Below are positions 23,268 to 31,629 of a stretch of 48,160 nt of DNA, one piece after another. The position numbers were made by a program, and so were the translations under genes. A model generated the notes under the pieces. It was not told the origin of the DNA. It did not search any database and saw only the letters and a list, made by a program, of their open reading frames with translations. Origin of the DNA: Elusimicrobiaceae bacterium (GTDB lineage: Bacteria; Elusimicrobiota; Elusimicrobia; Elusimicrobiales; Elusimicrobiaceae); contig JAEELM010000033.1 of NCBI GenBank assembly GCA_016282685.1, positions 1 to 48,160 on the forward strand, written 5' to 3'. Within the stretch, counting starts at the first letter, position 1; each line of letters begins with the position of its first letter.

Positions 23268-24554
23268 ATGAAAGAAACATTTTTTGCTTTTATTCAAAAT
23301 CATTACCGCCGATTTCACGACGTATTTTTTTACGTTGTGATGCTTGTTATCATTATTGTATGTACATGGTTGGCGGTGCGTGTTACGCGGGAAAACAAAG
23401 AGAAAGAACATTCCTTTTTGGTTTCCCGGGACATACCGGTAGTAGAATATTCTGTGAAAGAAAAGCCCATTTATGTGGCTTTGCAAGAGGCCGGCTTATC
23501 GGCACAAGAGGTAGTGCAAGTAGTAAATAAATTATCTTCCGTAGTGGATACGCGCAAACTGCAGCCGCGGGATACTTATTCTTTGTCCGTGGCGGACAAT
23601 CAATTTATTTTATTGGTTTTGATGCAAGGGTTTAAACGATATTATGTGGCCAATGTGGAAGATTTTCTTGTTTCCGGTGTGAGCGAGGTGGAAATCAAAA
23701 CCCGTATTAAAACAGCCCATGGAACAGTGCAAAATTCACTTTTTAACAGCATGTTGAAAGAAGGATTACAAACCGCTCTAATTTTGGATTTTACAGATGC
23801 GTTTTCCTGGACAATTGATTTTAATACCGATACCCGTAACGGCGACGAATACACGGCCTTGTGGGAAGAAAATTATGTCGAATCGGGTGAAATAACCAGC
23901 CAAGATTTATTGGCGGCTTCTTATACCAGTAAATTTACCGGCAGTACCACCTATGCACTTTATTTTGATGGGGAATTTTATGATGAGAAAGGGAAAATCA
24001 GTAAAAAAATGTTCTTAAAATCTCCCATCAGTTTCCGCAACTATCGTATTTCTTCACATTTCTCTTATGGACGGCTACATCCTATTTTGAAGATACGCCG
24101 CCCGCATTTGGGCATTGACTATGCTGCCCCTACCGGCACACCGGTGCAAGCCGTGGCAGACGGACGGGTTACCTTTGCCGGGCGCAAAGGCGGTTTTGGC
24201 AATTTTGTGGAAATAAAGCATGCCAATAACTTTACTACTATGTACGGTCATCTGAGTAAATACGGCAAAGGCATCAAAGCAGGGACGCATGTGAAGCAAG
24301 GCCAAACCGTAGGTTATGTAGGCAGTACCGGGCTGGCTACGGGGCCTCATTTGGATTTTCGCATCCGGGAAGGAAACAAATTCTTAGATTTCCTGCGCAT
24401 GCGTAACCGCAATTCCGCCGTGCGGGATATTACAGGCGAACAACGCAAAGAATTTGAGGAATTAAAAGTGCTATACTTAAAAGAGTTAAACGCAGCCCAA
24501 CAAGCGCTCGGAAGTACTCCGACCGCTGCTACGGAGGAAGCACATGAAGCGTAA
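23268..24554 (+). CDS. M23 (LytM-type) metallopeptidase, membrane anchored
   Basis: The 428-residue protein has a short cytoplasmic N-terminus, one transmembrane helix (about 21-38) and an extracytoplasmic portion. The C-terminal M23 domain (about 275-375) carries HLGIDYAAPTGTPV, MYGHLSKYGKG and GPHLDFRI, which hold the zinc ligands (H-x3-D and H-x-H type). It probably cuts peptide crosslinks of peptidoglycan. The region before it looks like the OapA/LysM-like spacer of Gram-negative M23 enzymes. The start lies right against a terminator and no ribosome binding site is visible, so how it is expressed is unclear. The first of two AAA genes overlaps its end by 11 nt. Confidence 0.88.
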   Translation: MKETFFAFIQNHYRRFHDVFFYVVMLVIIIVCTWLAVRVTRENKEKEHSFLVSRDIPVVEYSVKEKPIYVALQEAGLSAQEVVQVVNKLSSVVDTRKLQPRDTYSLSVADNQFILLVLMQGFKRYYVANVEDFLVSGVSEVEIKTRIKTAHGTVQNSLFNSMLKEGLQTALILDFTDAFSWTIDFNTDTRNGDEYTALWEENYVESGEITSQDLLAASYTSKFTGSTTYALYFDGEFYDEKGKISKKMFLKSPISFRNYRISSHFSYGRLHPILKIRRPHLGIDYAAPTGTPVQAVADGRVTFAGRKGGFGNFVEIKHANNFTTMYGHLSKYGKGIKAGTHVKQGQTVGYVGSTGLATGPHLDFRIREGNKFLDFLRMRNRNSAVRDITGEQRKEFEELKVLYLKELNAAQQALGSTPTAATEEAHEA

Positions 24555-25113
24555 AAAAGTTGCCTTAACCGGCGGACCTAACAGCGGAAAGACGACGGCG
24601 CTTTCCGTACTGAAAGAAACATTCGGCCCACAGGTGGAAATGGTACGTGAAGCCGCTACAATGATTTTTAGTGGTGGTTTTCCCCGGCAAGATAATAGCC
24701 GGTATCATATAGAAGCAGCCCAGAAAATTATTTTTGTAGCCACCCGCGAAATGGAAGCTTTGGCGGAAGAATCTTCCCAGGCGTCGCTGATTGTGTGTGA
24801 TCGCGGTACAGTAGATGCGGCTGTTTATTGGCCCGGCGGGGTGGAAGATTTTTTTGCCACAATGGGGACTTCACTGGAAGCAGAGATGGCTCGCTATGAT
24901 GCGGTATTGCATTTGTCTCCGCCTACCAACCCGGCTTTTTATCAATCTACCCACGTGCGTACGGAAAGTTTACACCAGGCTTTTGAGATTGATGACAAAA
25001 TTTTAAAAATTTGGGAAAAACACCCCAATCGTTTGATTGTTCCGGGGAAGGAACATTTTATAGAGAAGGCAGAAATTATTAAGAATTTTGTAGAAAAAAT
25101 TATTAAAGGATAA
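24544..25113 (+). CDS. P-loop ATPase (AAA_28-like), tandem copy 1
   Basis: The 189-residue protein has a Walker A loop GGPNSGKTT at 10-18 and EAATMIFSGGFPRQDN. The likely Walker B is SLIVCDRGTVDAAVYWP, and the C-terminal region ends [12 protein letters not shown]. This resembles the AAA_28/NadR-type nucleotide-binding family, related to small-molecule or nucleotide kinases. No substrate can be named. It begins within the last codons of the M23 gene and is followed 3 nt later by a close paralogue (about two thirds identical by eye). Confidence 0.75.
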   Translation: MKRKKVALTGGPNSGKTTALSVLKETFGPQVEMVREAATMIFSGGFPRQDNSRYHIEAAQKIIFVATREMEALAEESSQASLIVCDRGTVDAAVYWPGGVEDFFATMGTSLEAEMARYDAVLHLSPPTNPAFYQSTHVRTESLHQAFEIDDKILKIWEKHPNRLIVPGKEHFIEKAEIIKNFVEKIIKG

Positions 25114-25116
25114 TGT

Positions 25117-25683
25117 ATGAAAAAAATCGTTTTAACTGGCGGCCCCAGCGGGGGCAAAACAACGGCTCTTTCTATTTTGAAAGAAACCTTCGGCAAGAAA
25201 ATTGCCTTAGTACAAGAAGCGGCCACGCTGATCTACAGCGGCGGTTTTCCTCGTACGGACAACAGCCCTATTCATATTGTCCATGCGCAAAATATTATTT
25301 TTTATACCGTTCACCAATTAGAAGAATTGGCAGAGAAAACTTCTGACGCTTCTTTGATGGTTTGTGACCGCGGGTCCATTGACGGGGCTGTTTACTGGCC
25401 GTACGGACCGGAAGACTTTTTCAAAGCCATGCATTCTTCTTTGGAAGCGGAATTGGCCCGCTATGATGCCGTTATTCACCTTTCTCCGCCACCGGAAAAA
25501 GATTATTACCAAGCCACCAACGTGCGCACAGAGAATTTACAGCAGGCATTTGAGATTGATGACAAAATTTTAAAAATCTGGGAAAAACACCCCAACCGCC
25601 TGGTAGTGCCGCGTGAAAAACATTATTTTGAAAAAGCGGAAATCATTAAAAACTTCGTAGAGAAATTGCTGAACGAAAAGTAG
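25117..25683 (+). CDS. P-loop ATPase (AAA_28-like), tandem copy 2
   Basis: The 188-residue paralogue of the preceding gene has Walker [10 protein letters not shown] (8-16), [16 protein letters not shown] and [16 protein letters not shown]. The C-terminal 40 residues are nearly the same as copy 1 ([20 protein letters not shown]), and the DNA there is also nearly identical. The middle (residues 48-75) has diverged more, including the segment after the Walker A helix. This suggests a fairly recent tandem duplication followed by change of the substrate or partner face. Function is not known. The SEC-C gene follows 8 nt later. Confidence 0.75.
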   Translation: MKKIVLTGGPSGGKTTALSILKETFGKKIALVQEAATLIYSGGFPRTDNSPIHIVHAQNIIFYTVHQLEELAEKTSDASLMVCDRGSIDGAVYWPYGPEDFFKAMHSSLEAELARYDAVIHLSPPPEKDYYQATNVRTENLQQAFEIDDKILKIWEKHPNRLVVPREKHYFEKAEIIKNFVEKLLNEK

Positions 25684-25691
25684 GAGTAAGT

Positions 25692-26087
25692 ATGATATGG
25701 AATCCATTTAAAAAGAAAGCGGATACGTCCGCTTCCAAGCCGGAGCAGTCTTCTAAATCTTCCAAGAAAGAAACATTAGAAGAACGCTTGGAACGGGAGA
25801 TGGAATCGTTACCGGCTGTATTCAAAAGCAAATTACAGGACCCGACCATTAAAAAACGTTTGATGGATATTGCCAAACGCATGGAAGCGGATGGCGTGAA
25901 TTTCAAAAGTATTCGTCAAATGAAAAAATGGATGAAAGACCACGAAAAAGAACTGCGTGAGGAAAACCCGGAAGCCCAACCTAAAGTGGAAACCGTGGTA
26001 CATGAGGGGCCGCGTATCGGCCGCAATGACCCTTGCCCTTGTGGTAGCGGTAAGAAGTATAAGAAATGTTGTGGTATCGGGAAATAA
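25692..26087 (+). CDS. SEC-C motif protein
   Basis: The 131-residue protein has a charged, low-complexity N-terminus (about 1-35) and a helical middle. The C-terminal SEC-C zinc motif is [19 protein letters not shown], with four Cys as in the SecA tail. In SecA this motif binds SecB and ribosomes; stand-alone SEC-C proteins are common and mostly of unknown role. GGAG precedes the ATG. It ends the peptidase-ATPase-ATPase transcript and is followed by a terminator. Confidence 0.8.
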   Translation: MIWNPFKKKADTSASKPEQSSKSSKKETLEERLEREMESLPAVFKSKLQDPTIKKRLMDIAKRMEADGVNFKSIRQMKKWMKDHEKELREENPEAQPKVETVVHEGPRIGRNDPCPCGSGKKYKKCCGIGK

Positions 26088-26107
26088 TGGTTCTTGAAGT
26101 AAACTGA

Positions 26108-26140
26108 CCGCCCTGCGAATTAGTAGCAGGGCGGTTTTTT
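26108..26140 (+). terminator. Intrinsic terminator after the SEC-C gene
   Basis: CCGCCCTGC (26108-26116) pairs with GCAGGGCGG (26126-26134) around a 9-nt loop and is followed by TTTTTT. Confidence 0.9.
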
Positions 26141-26235
26141 ATCTTGGCGTGTTGGCAGATTTCTTAACAAGGTGGAATTTTTTCGTATTTTTATTACAAT
26201 TAAAGAAAGGGCTCTTAATAAAAAAGGTAAAAGGT

Positions 26236-26802
26236 ATGATTAAAAACGAAAAGCGTGGCTTTACGCTAATAGAACTTTTAGTAGTGGTTTTGATTATTGG
26301 CATTTTAGCTTCCATTGCTTTGCCACAATATCGGAAAGCGGTGCAAAAAGCACGCTTTGCGCAAATGGATGTGGGGATTCAAGCTGCCAAGCAAAACATC
26401 GCTGCATTTCTACTTGCCAACGGAATGCCCAACGGCAATGTTTATTTTACGGGACACGACCGGGTGGGGGATGTTGAAATGCCCGGAGATTGCAACCAAG
26501 CGGGAAGTTTATTATGTGAGGGAGCGCATATGTCCTGGGGGGCAGGTTGTATTAAATCAGATATCAAGCCTTCACCTGGTGAGGGTTCGGCTCGTTGTCA
26601 AATTGTTATATTTATGAAAGGGACTTGGTTGAAGGAAAATGCGGGGCTGGAGCTTACTTTGGACGAGGGAAGTGGTACATGGTACATTTCTGCTATTCGA
26701 GAACCTCAAAAAGTATTGTGTGAATGGCTTAAAGAGAGAAAATATCCGGCTCAAACTACCGATTGTTCAACGGTGGGAGTGGAATTGGAACCGTTTGGGT
26801 AA
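26236..26802 (+). CDS. Type IV pilin-like protein (prepilin)
   Basis: The 188-residue protein has a prepilin leader MIKNEKRG, cleaved before Phe9, then FTLIELLVVVLIIGILASIALPQYRKA. Glu at mature position 5 is conserved. The head domain has at least six Cys, including pairs (CNQ...LLC, CIK...ARC, VLC...DCS) that could form disulfides. Such pilin-like proteins are numerous in Elusimicrobia and may serve in pili, secretion pseudopili or cell surface adhesion. The frame is open 29 codons upstream, but AAAGG and the KRGF leader fix the start at 26236. It stands alone between two terminators; no pilus assembly genes are near. Confidence 0.88.
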   Translation: MIKNEKRGFTLIELLVVVLIIGILASIALPQYRKAVQKARFAQMDVGIQAAKQNIAAFLLANGMPNGNVYFTGHDRVGDVEMPGDCNQAGSLLCEGAHMSWGAGCIKSDIKPSPGEGSARCQIVIFMKGTWLKENAGLELTLDEGSGTWYISAIREPQKVLCEWLKERKYPAQTTDCSTVGVELEPFG

Positions 26803-26814
26803 CTATTTTTTTAT

Positions 26815-26845
26815 AAAAAACCCCCGGGGATTCCCGGGGGTTTTT
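26815..26845. terminator. Bidirectional terminator between the pilin and TPR genes
   Basis: An A-run, CCCCCGGG, a short loop, CCCGGGGG and a T-run, centred between convergent genes. Confidence 0.88.
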
Positions 26846-26858
26846 GTATGTAGAGCGG

Positions 26859-28118
26859 TTATTTTCCTAATTTTAAGATGCGGCCTTGGGCTTTGGAAGC
26901 ATATTTCCCCGAAGGGGCCGTTAGAATCAGTTTTTTGTACATGGCTATAGCTTGTGCTGTTTTTCCTTGCTCTTCATAAGCTTGTGCCAAGTCGTACATG
27001 ATCTCCGGTGCTTGGGCGGCTTTGGGGAATACCATAAGTGCTTTTTCCAATGCCTGTGTGTATCTTACGTCATCACGCAATTTCTTTTTGGCAATTTGAG
27101 AGGCTTCCAACAAGGGGTCTACAAATTTATTTTCATCGGCAATAAATGCATTTGCCGTCTTTTGCAAGGCAGTGTATGCCTGCTCATAATCTTTCATTTT
27201 TTTATAAACATCTGCTTTGCCCCTATAAGCTTCATAGGCAGAAGGAGTATCTCCCAAATGTTCAATCGCTTTATCATAATGGGTAAGTGCGGCGGGATAA
27301 TCCTTATTGTTTTCTTCCAAAATTGCCATATGTTTATAAACAATGCCTATTTCGTTAGAAGAGGGATATTCTTTCAATACTTGGTTGTATATTTCCAGCG
27401 CCTTGGTTGTATCGTTGAGATGATCGGCGTAGATATCCCCTGTCAGGCGTAAGCTAGCGGCGCGATAGGGAGTATTGGGATAGAGCATTGCCGCTTTTTT
27501 ATATTGAGAAATAGCCGCTAAATAATTGCCATGGGTGCGGTGCAAATCTCCGTACCATAATTCTACCTGGTCATTTTTCCCATAAGAAGGATAGCGTTGG
27601 AAAAAGCTTTCAAAAGCGGCTGCTGCCGGGGTATAGAGATTTTTCCCCTCTAAATTTGAAAGTATATACAGCACGTCTGCCTCGCGTTCCGGCAATGTGG
27701 TCTGATCTGTCGGGCGCGTGGAAAGAAGTTGCGCTGCATAAGTGGTGCGTTGCGCAGAAGCCACGGCTTGGAGTGCTTCTTCCCACTGGGCTTGGAAGGA
27801 GGGAAACTGTGCTTGCGGATACATTTTGTAGGCTTTTAACAGACTGATTAAGGCTTGGGGACGGTCTTGTGCCAACAAATACAAACGCGCCTGCGTAAAC
27901 AATACTTGGGGTGCGTTGGCGTCTGTTGGGTTTTGTAGTGCCCATGTGCCTAAATTGTCCGCTAATGAACGGGCGTATGCGCGTTCTTCGCTGCGCGAAG
28001 CCCCTGCAAAAGCGTCGGCCTGTTGTTTATAAAACAAAAGGGCGGCGCGGCTTTCGGCGGCGGAACACACCCCCGCAAAACAGAAAAAAGCGACCCATAA
28101 AAAAATTTTTTTCATCAT
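26859..28118 (-). CDS. Exported TPR-repeat protein
   Basis: The 419-residue protein has a cleavable signal peptide (about 1-20, FAGVCSA/AES) and then a series of TPR-like helical hairpins for almost its full length. Clear repeats lie around 185-320, such as YPNTPYRAASLRLTGDIY and YPAALTHYDKAIEHLG, and again at the C-terminus. It resembles periplasmic scaffold proteins of the YbgF/BamD/Tol-associated style, but I see no family-specific signature. There is no lipobox Gly/Ala/Ser before Cys18, so it is probably not a lipoprotein. Its ATG overlaps the yajQ stop as TAATG, so the two are co-translated. Confidence 0.75.
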   Translation of the reverse strand: MMKKIFLWVAFFCFAGVCSAAESRAALLFYKQQADAFAGASRSEERAYARSLADNLGTWALQNPTDANAPQVLFTQARLYLLAQDRPQALISLLKAYKMYPQAQFPSFQAQWEEALQAVASAQRTTYAAQLLSTRPTDQTTLPEREADVLYILSNLEGKNLYTPAAAAFESFFQRYPSYGKNDQVELWYGDLHRTHGNYLAAISQYKKAAMLYPNTPYRAASLRLTGDIYADHLNDTTKALEIYNQVLKEYPSSNEIGIVYKHMAILEENNKDYPAALTHYDKAIEHLGDTPSAYEAYRGKADVYKKMKDYEQAYTALQKTANAFIADENKFVDPLLEASQIAKKKLRDDVRYTQALEKALMVFPKAAQAPEIMYDLAQAYEEQGKTAQAIAMYKKLILTAPSGKYASKAQGRILKLGK

Positions 28119-28612
28119 TAGCGGTAATTGGTAAATTGCAATTCTACGCCAAAATCTTGCCCTTTAAGCAGAGCAATGACGGCCTGCAATTCATCTTTGG
28201 ATTTAGAGGAAACGCGCAGTTGGTCTCCCTGAATAGAGGCGGAAACTTTTAATTTGGCCTCTTTGATAGTTTTGGTAATGTCTTTGGCTTTATCGGCAGG
28301 AATGCCTTGTTGGATTTTAACGGTTTGTTTGGCATTTCCACCTAAGGCAGCTTCTATCTTTTGCGGCATTAAATTTTTAAGGGCGATTCCCCTTTTTGCC
28401 ATACGGGTAAAAATAATATCGCGCAAGGTATTTACCTTATATTCGTCACTGGAAGCCAATTTCAGCTCGTTGTCTTTTTGGTTCAGTTCAATAGAGGAGT
28501 TGGTCCCTTTAAAATCGTAACGATTGGTAATTTCTTTATTTGCGGCACTGACGGCTTCGCTAATTACATTTAAATCTACTTTGGACACCACGTCAAAACT
28601 GTAATCTGCCAT
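28118..28612 (-). CDS. yajQ: YajQ family nucleotide-binding protein
   Basis: The 164-residue protein matches the conserved YajQ (UPF0234) family. The N-terminus runs ADYSFDVVSKVDLNVI, followed by EITNRYDFKG, MAKRGIALKN and the C-terminal DDLQAVIALLKGQDFG type segment (here DELQAVIALLKGQDFGVELQFTNYR). Family members bind nucleotides, and some bind cyclic-di-GMP as effectors. The length is normal. GAGG lies just before the ATG. The gene is followed directly by the exported TPR gene. Confidence 0.93.
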   Translation of the reverse strand: MADYSFDVVSKVDLNVISEAVSAANKEITNRYDFKGTNSSIELNQKDNELKLASSDEYKVNTLRDIIFTRMAKRGIALKNLMPQKIEAALGGNAKQTVKIQQGIPADKAKDITKTIKEAKLKVSASIQGDQLRVSSKSKDELQAVIALLKGQDFGVELQFTNYR

Positions 28613-28700
28613 AGAGGCCTCCTTTCGCGTTTATTTTCCTATATTATACTTTTTTTGTACAATGGTTTTAACGGCAGGGATTGGTTTACTGCTAATTTTA

Positions 28701-28757
28701 GGGAGGTCGGCTTGCATGGAGTCGCCCGGGCAACCGGGAATCACTTATGAAAATTAA
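28701..28757 (+). promoter_or_regulatory. Leader ORF and GNRA hairpin before the nucleoside transporter gene
   Basis: GGGAGG (28701-28706) stands nine bases before an ATG at 28716 that opens a 13-codon frame (MESPGQPGITYEN), ending at TAA 28755-28757. This overlaps the transporter ATG at 28747 in another frame. CCCGG-GCAA-CCGGG (28725-28738) forms a stable tetraloop hairpin inside the leader ORF; its 3' arm contains the only weak ribosome-site-like bases (CCGGGA) of the transporter. A promoter-like TACAAT lies at 28658-28663. The arrangement suggests translational coupling or attenuation. Confidence 0.45.
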
Positions 28758-30045
28758 AATTCGTTTAACAGTAATGAACTTCCTCCAGTACGGTTTATGG
28801 GGTGCCTATTTAACGTCAATGGGCGCGTTCTTGGCCGGAGCTGGGTTTGGAAGCCAAATCGGTTGGTTTTATGCGACACAAGGTTTTGTGTCTCTTTTTA
28901 TGCCGGCAATTATCGGCATTGTGGCAGACCGTTGGGTACCTGCCCAAAAATTATTGGGACTTTGCCATTTAATAGCGGCGGCATCAATGGCCGGTGCGGC
29001 GTATATGGGGGCCCAAACGCACATTAACTTTGCGTGGATGTTTACGTTCTACACTATCAGTGTGGCGTTCTACATGCCTACGATTGCGCTTTCCAATTCG
29101 GTGGCTTATACGGTGTTGCGTCAAAATAATTTTGACACAATTAAAGCTTTTCCGCCCATTCGCGTGTTTGGAACGGTGGGTTTTATTTGTGCTATGTTGA
29201 CCACCAACTTCGCAGGGTTTCAAACCAGCTATACCCAATGGTATTTTTCCGCCGTATTGGGAACCATTTTGGGAATTTACTGTTTTACTTTGCCCAACTG
29301 CCCCACCAACAAAGCAGAGGCCAAATCTCTTGCTGAGGCAATGGGTTTGAAAGCTTTTGCCCTGTTCAAAGAAAAAAAGATGGCCATTTTCTTCATTTTC
29401 TCCATGATGCTGGGGATGATGCTGCAAATTACCAACGGTTTTGCCAACCCGTTTATTACCGGGTTTAATGAACTGGCCGGTTATACCGGTTCGTGGGGGG
29501 CCAACAATGCCAATGCATTGATTTCACTGTCGCAAATGTCTGAAACGCTTTGTATTTTGCTCATCCCGTTTGCCTTAAAACGGTTTGGGATTAAGAAAGT
29601 AATGTTAATCAGTATGTTTGCCTGGGTTTTGCGCTTTGGCTTTTTAGGTCTGGGCAATCCTTCTACCGGTGTAGGAATTACGCTTTTGATAACCTCTATG
29701 ATTGTTTACGGGGTGGCCTTTGATTTCTTTAACGTTTCCGGTTCCTTATACGTAGACCAAGAAACGGACCCAGCCATTCGCTCCAGTGCACAAGGGGTAT
29801 TTATGTTGATGACCAACGGTTTCGGTGCGGCAATCGGGTCGCTGGCGGCCGGGAAAGTAATCAACATGTTGGTATACACTCATTTAGATCCGGCATTGAT
29901 GGTAGACGGTGTTTATCCGCCGGCCATTTCTCAGCAGATTATGAGCGGGTGGAGTAATTCCTGGTTCATTTTCGCCGGGTTTGGATTAGTAACGGCCGTG
30001 TTGTTTGCAATATTGTTCAAATACAAACACGTACCGCAAAACTAA
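28747..30045 (+). CDS. NupG-like nucleoside transporter (major facilitator superfamily)
   Basis: The 432-residue integral membrane protein has about 12 helices. Its N-terminus (MNFLQYGLWGAYLTSMGAFL, then MPAIIGIVADRW) closely follows the pattern of E. coli NupG and XapB, nucleoside:H+ symporters; a later segment, FAGFQTSYTQWYFSAVLG, is also NupG-like. The likely role is uptake of purine and pyrimidine nucleosides for salvage, in line with the nucleoside phosphorylase at 3164. It is monocistronic, between yajQ (divergent) and metG (convergent), and ends at a perfect palindrome. Substrate specificity is inferred from the family. Confidence 0.85.
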   Translation: MKIKIRLTVMNFLQYGLWGAYLTSMGAFLAGAGFGSQIGWFYATQGFVSLFMPAIIGIVADRWVPAQKLLGLCHLIAAASMAGAAYMGAQTHINFAWMFTFYTISVAFYMPTIALSNSVAYTVLRQNNFDTIKAFPPIRVFGTVGFICAMLTTNFAGFQTSYTQWYFSAVLGTILGIYCFTLPNCPTNKAEAKSLAEAMGLKAFALFKEKKMAIFFIFSMMLGMMLQITNGFANPFITGFNELAGYTGSWGANNANALISLSQMSETLCILLIPFALKRFGIKKVMLISMFAWVLRFGFLGLGNPSTGVGITLLITSMIVYGVAFDFFNVSGSLYVDQETDPAIRSSAQGVFMLMTNGFGAAIGSLAAGKVINMLVYTHLDPALMVDGVYPPAISQQIMSGWSNSWFIFAGFGLVTAVLFAILFKYKHVPQN

Positions 30046-30061
30046 TTATTCTGTAATCATT

Positions 30062-30099
30062 CAATAACAAGCCCCTTCCTAGGAAGGGGCTTGTTATTG
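30062..30099. terminator. Perfect 38-bp palindrome between nupG-like and metG genes
   Basis: Two 19-bp arms (CAATAACAAGCCCCTTCCT and its exact complement) meet with no spacer. The GC core GCCCCTTCCTAGGAAGGGGC is flanked by TTGTTATTG on either strand. It most likely works as a bidirectional terminator between the convergent genes. Confidence 0.75.
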
Positions 30100-30114
30100 G
30101 TAATTACCTGAATA

Positions 30115-31617
30115 CTATTTATCTATGCGCGGGAAAAGCGGCGCATACTTTTCAATTTTGCCGGGAGATAACCGTTTCTGCATTTCTTTGGCAACGGTGG
30201 GCATGAACGGTTCTAACCATAAGGCCACTTTGCGTTGGCAAGCAATCAATTCCAACAATACCTGTTTAGCTCCTTCGGGGTCGGTTTTCGCCAACTCCCA
30301 CGGTTTTTTATCGTTTACCAATTTATTGAGCTCACTGGAATAACCGTAGATTTGTTCCAAAACTTTATCAAACGATAATTGTTCGTAAGCATCATCAATG
30401 GCTTTTTCAACCGTTTGTGCTTGGGCCAGGAGGGGATAATTGCCTTCAATTTTTTCCGGCAAATCGCCCACGTTTTTAGCTGCCATATTAAGCGTGCGGG
30501 ACAAGAGGTTGCCGATATTATTGGCCAAATCGGAATTATACCGGTTAATGAAACTGGCCATGGAAAAGTCTCCGTCTTGGCCAAAGGGAACTTCACGGAA
30601 TAGGAATACGCGCACGGGATCTACACCGTATTTTGCAGCCAATTCCGCAGGGTTGATGACATTTCCCAAGGTCTTAGACATTTTTTCTCCTTCTACAGTC
30701 CACCAACCGTGAGCAAATACTTTTTGGGGTAAAGGTAACTGCAAAGCCATTAATACTGCCGGCCAAATAACCGAGTGGAAACGGAAGATTTCTTTGCCTA
30801 CCATGTGAATATCGGCCGGCCAAAGGTCTTCAAATTTTTCAATACGGATATCTTTTAATTGTTCTTCGTGTTCAGCTTTTTCTTCGCACAACAAAGTGCC
30901 CACTCCGGCGGCGGTGATATAGTTAATCAGCGCATCAAACCATACGTAAATGGTGTGAGCCGGATTACTTTTTACGGGGATTCCCCATTTTACTTTTGTA
31001 CGGGTAACGGACAAATCCTGCAAGCCGCTTTTGACGAAATTAATAATTTCATTGGCTCGGTATTTGGGGCTTAAAAACTCCGGGTGTTCTTCATAGTATT
31101 TTAAAAGAGGTTTTTCATAGCGGGAGAGTTTAAAGAAATAGGTTTCTTCATTTACTTCCGTTAGTGGTTTTTTGTGAACCGGACAAAGGTTCCCTTCCAA
31201 AATTTCGCTTTCATTGAGGTACTGTTCACAGGAAGTGCAATACTTGCCCGAATAAGAACCTAAATAAATATCGCCGCTTTTGAGCAATTTTTCGAATACA
31301 GCTTGTACTACGTGTTCGTGGTTGGTATCGGTAGTACGGATAAAGTCATCATAAGAAATGTTTAAAACTTTCCACAATTCCTTATATTGTGCCGATACAA
31401 TATCGGTCCATTCTTTAGGGCTGACTCCTTTGGCCGCGGCGGATTTTTCAATGTTGGCCCCGTGCTCGTCCGTACCGGTTAAGAAACGCACGTCAAAGCC
31501 TTTTTGACGTTTGTAGCGGGCCAAAATATCGTCGGCAATTGTAGTGTATGCGTGGCCCAAATGCGGTACGGAATTGACATAATAAATAGGTGTAGTGATA
31601 TAGAATTTTTTAGTCAT
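30115..31617 (-). CDS. metG: Methionyl-tRNA synthetase
   Basis: The 500-residue class I synthetase charges tRNA-Met in the cytoplasm. The HIGH motif is HLGH at 19-22 and the KMSKS motif is KMSKT at 312-316. A zinc-binding CTSCEQYL...CPVHK segment lies near 125-148. It has no C-terminal tRNA-binding dimerisation domain, so it is the short form. It is the last gene of the kdsC-tmk-holB-metG run, 12 nt after holB, with AAGAGG before the ATG. Confidence 0.95.
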   Translation of the reverse strand: MTKKFYITTPIYYVNSVPHLGHAYTTIADDILARYKRQKGFDVRFLTGTDEHGANIEKSAAAKGVSPKEWTDIVSAQYKELWKVLNISYDDFIRTTDTNHEHVVQAVFEKLLKSGDIYLGSYSGKYCTSCEQYLNESEILEGNLCPVHKKPLTEVNEETYFFKLSRYEKPLLKYYEEHPEFLSPKYRANEIINFVKSGLQDLSVTRTKVKWGIPVKSNPAHTIYVWFDALINYITAAGVGTLLCEEKAEHEEQLKDIRIEKFEDLWPADIHMVGKEIFRFHSVIWPAVLMALQLPLPQKVFAHGWWTVEGEKMSKTLGNVINPAELAAKYGVDPVRVFLFREVPFGQDGDFSMASFINRYNSDLANNIGNLLSRTLNMAAKNVGDLPEKIEGNYPLLAQAQTVEKAIDDAYEQLSFDKVLEQIYGYSSELNKLVNDKKPWELAKTDPEGAKQVLLELIACQRKVALWLEPFMPTVAKEMQKRLSPGKIEKYAPLFPRIDK

Positions 31618-31629
31618 AAGTTCCTCTTG

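Noticed and set aside
28660-28746. Known purine or preQ1 riboswitch in the nupG-like leader
   Set aside because: No conserved core of a purine, preQ1 or other riboswitch known to me could be recognised; the leader ORF and hairpin explain the structure better.
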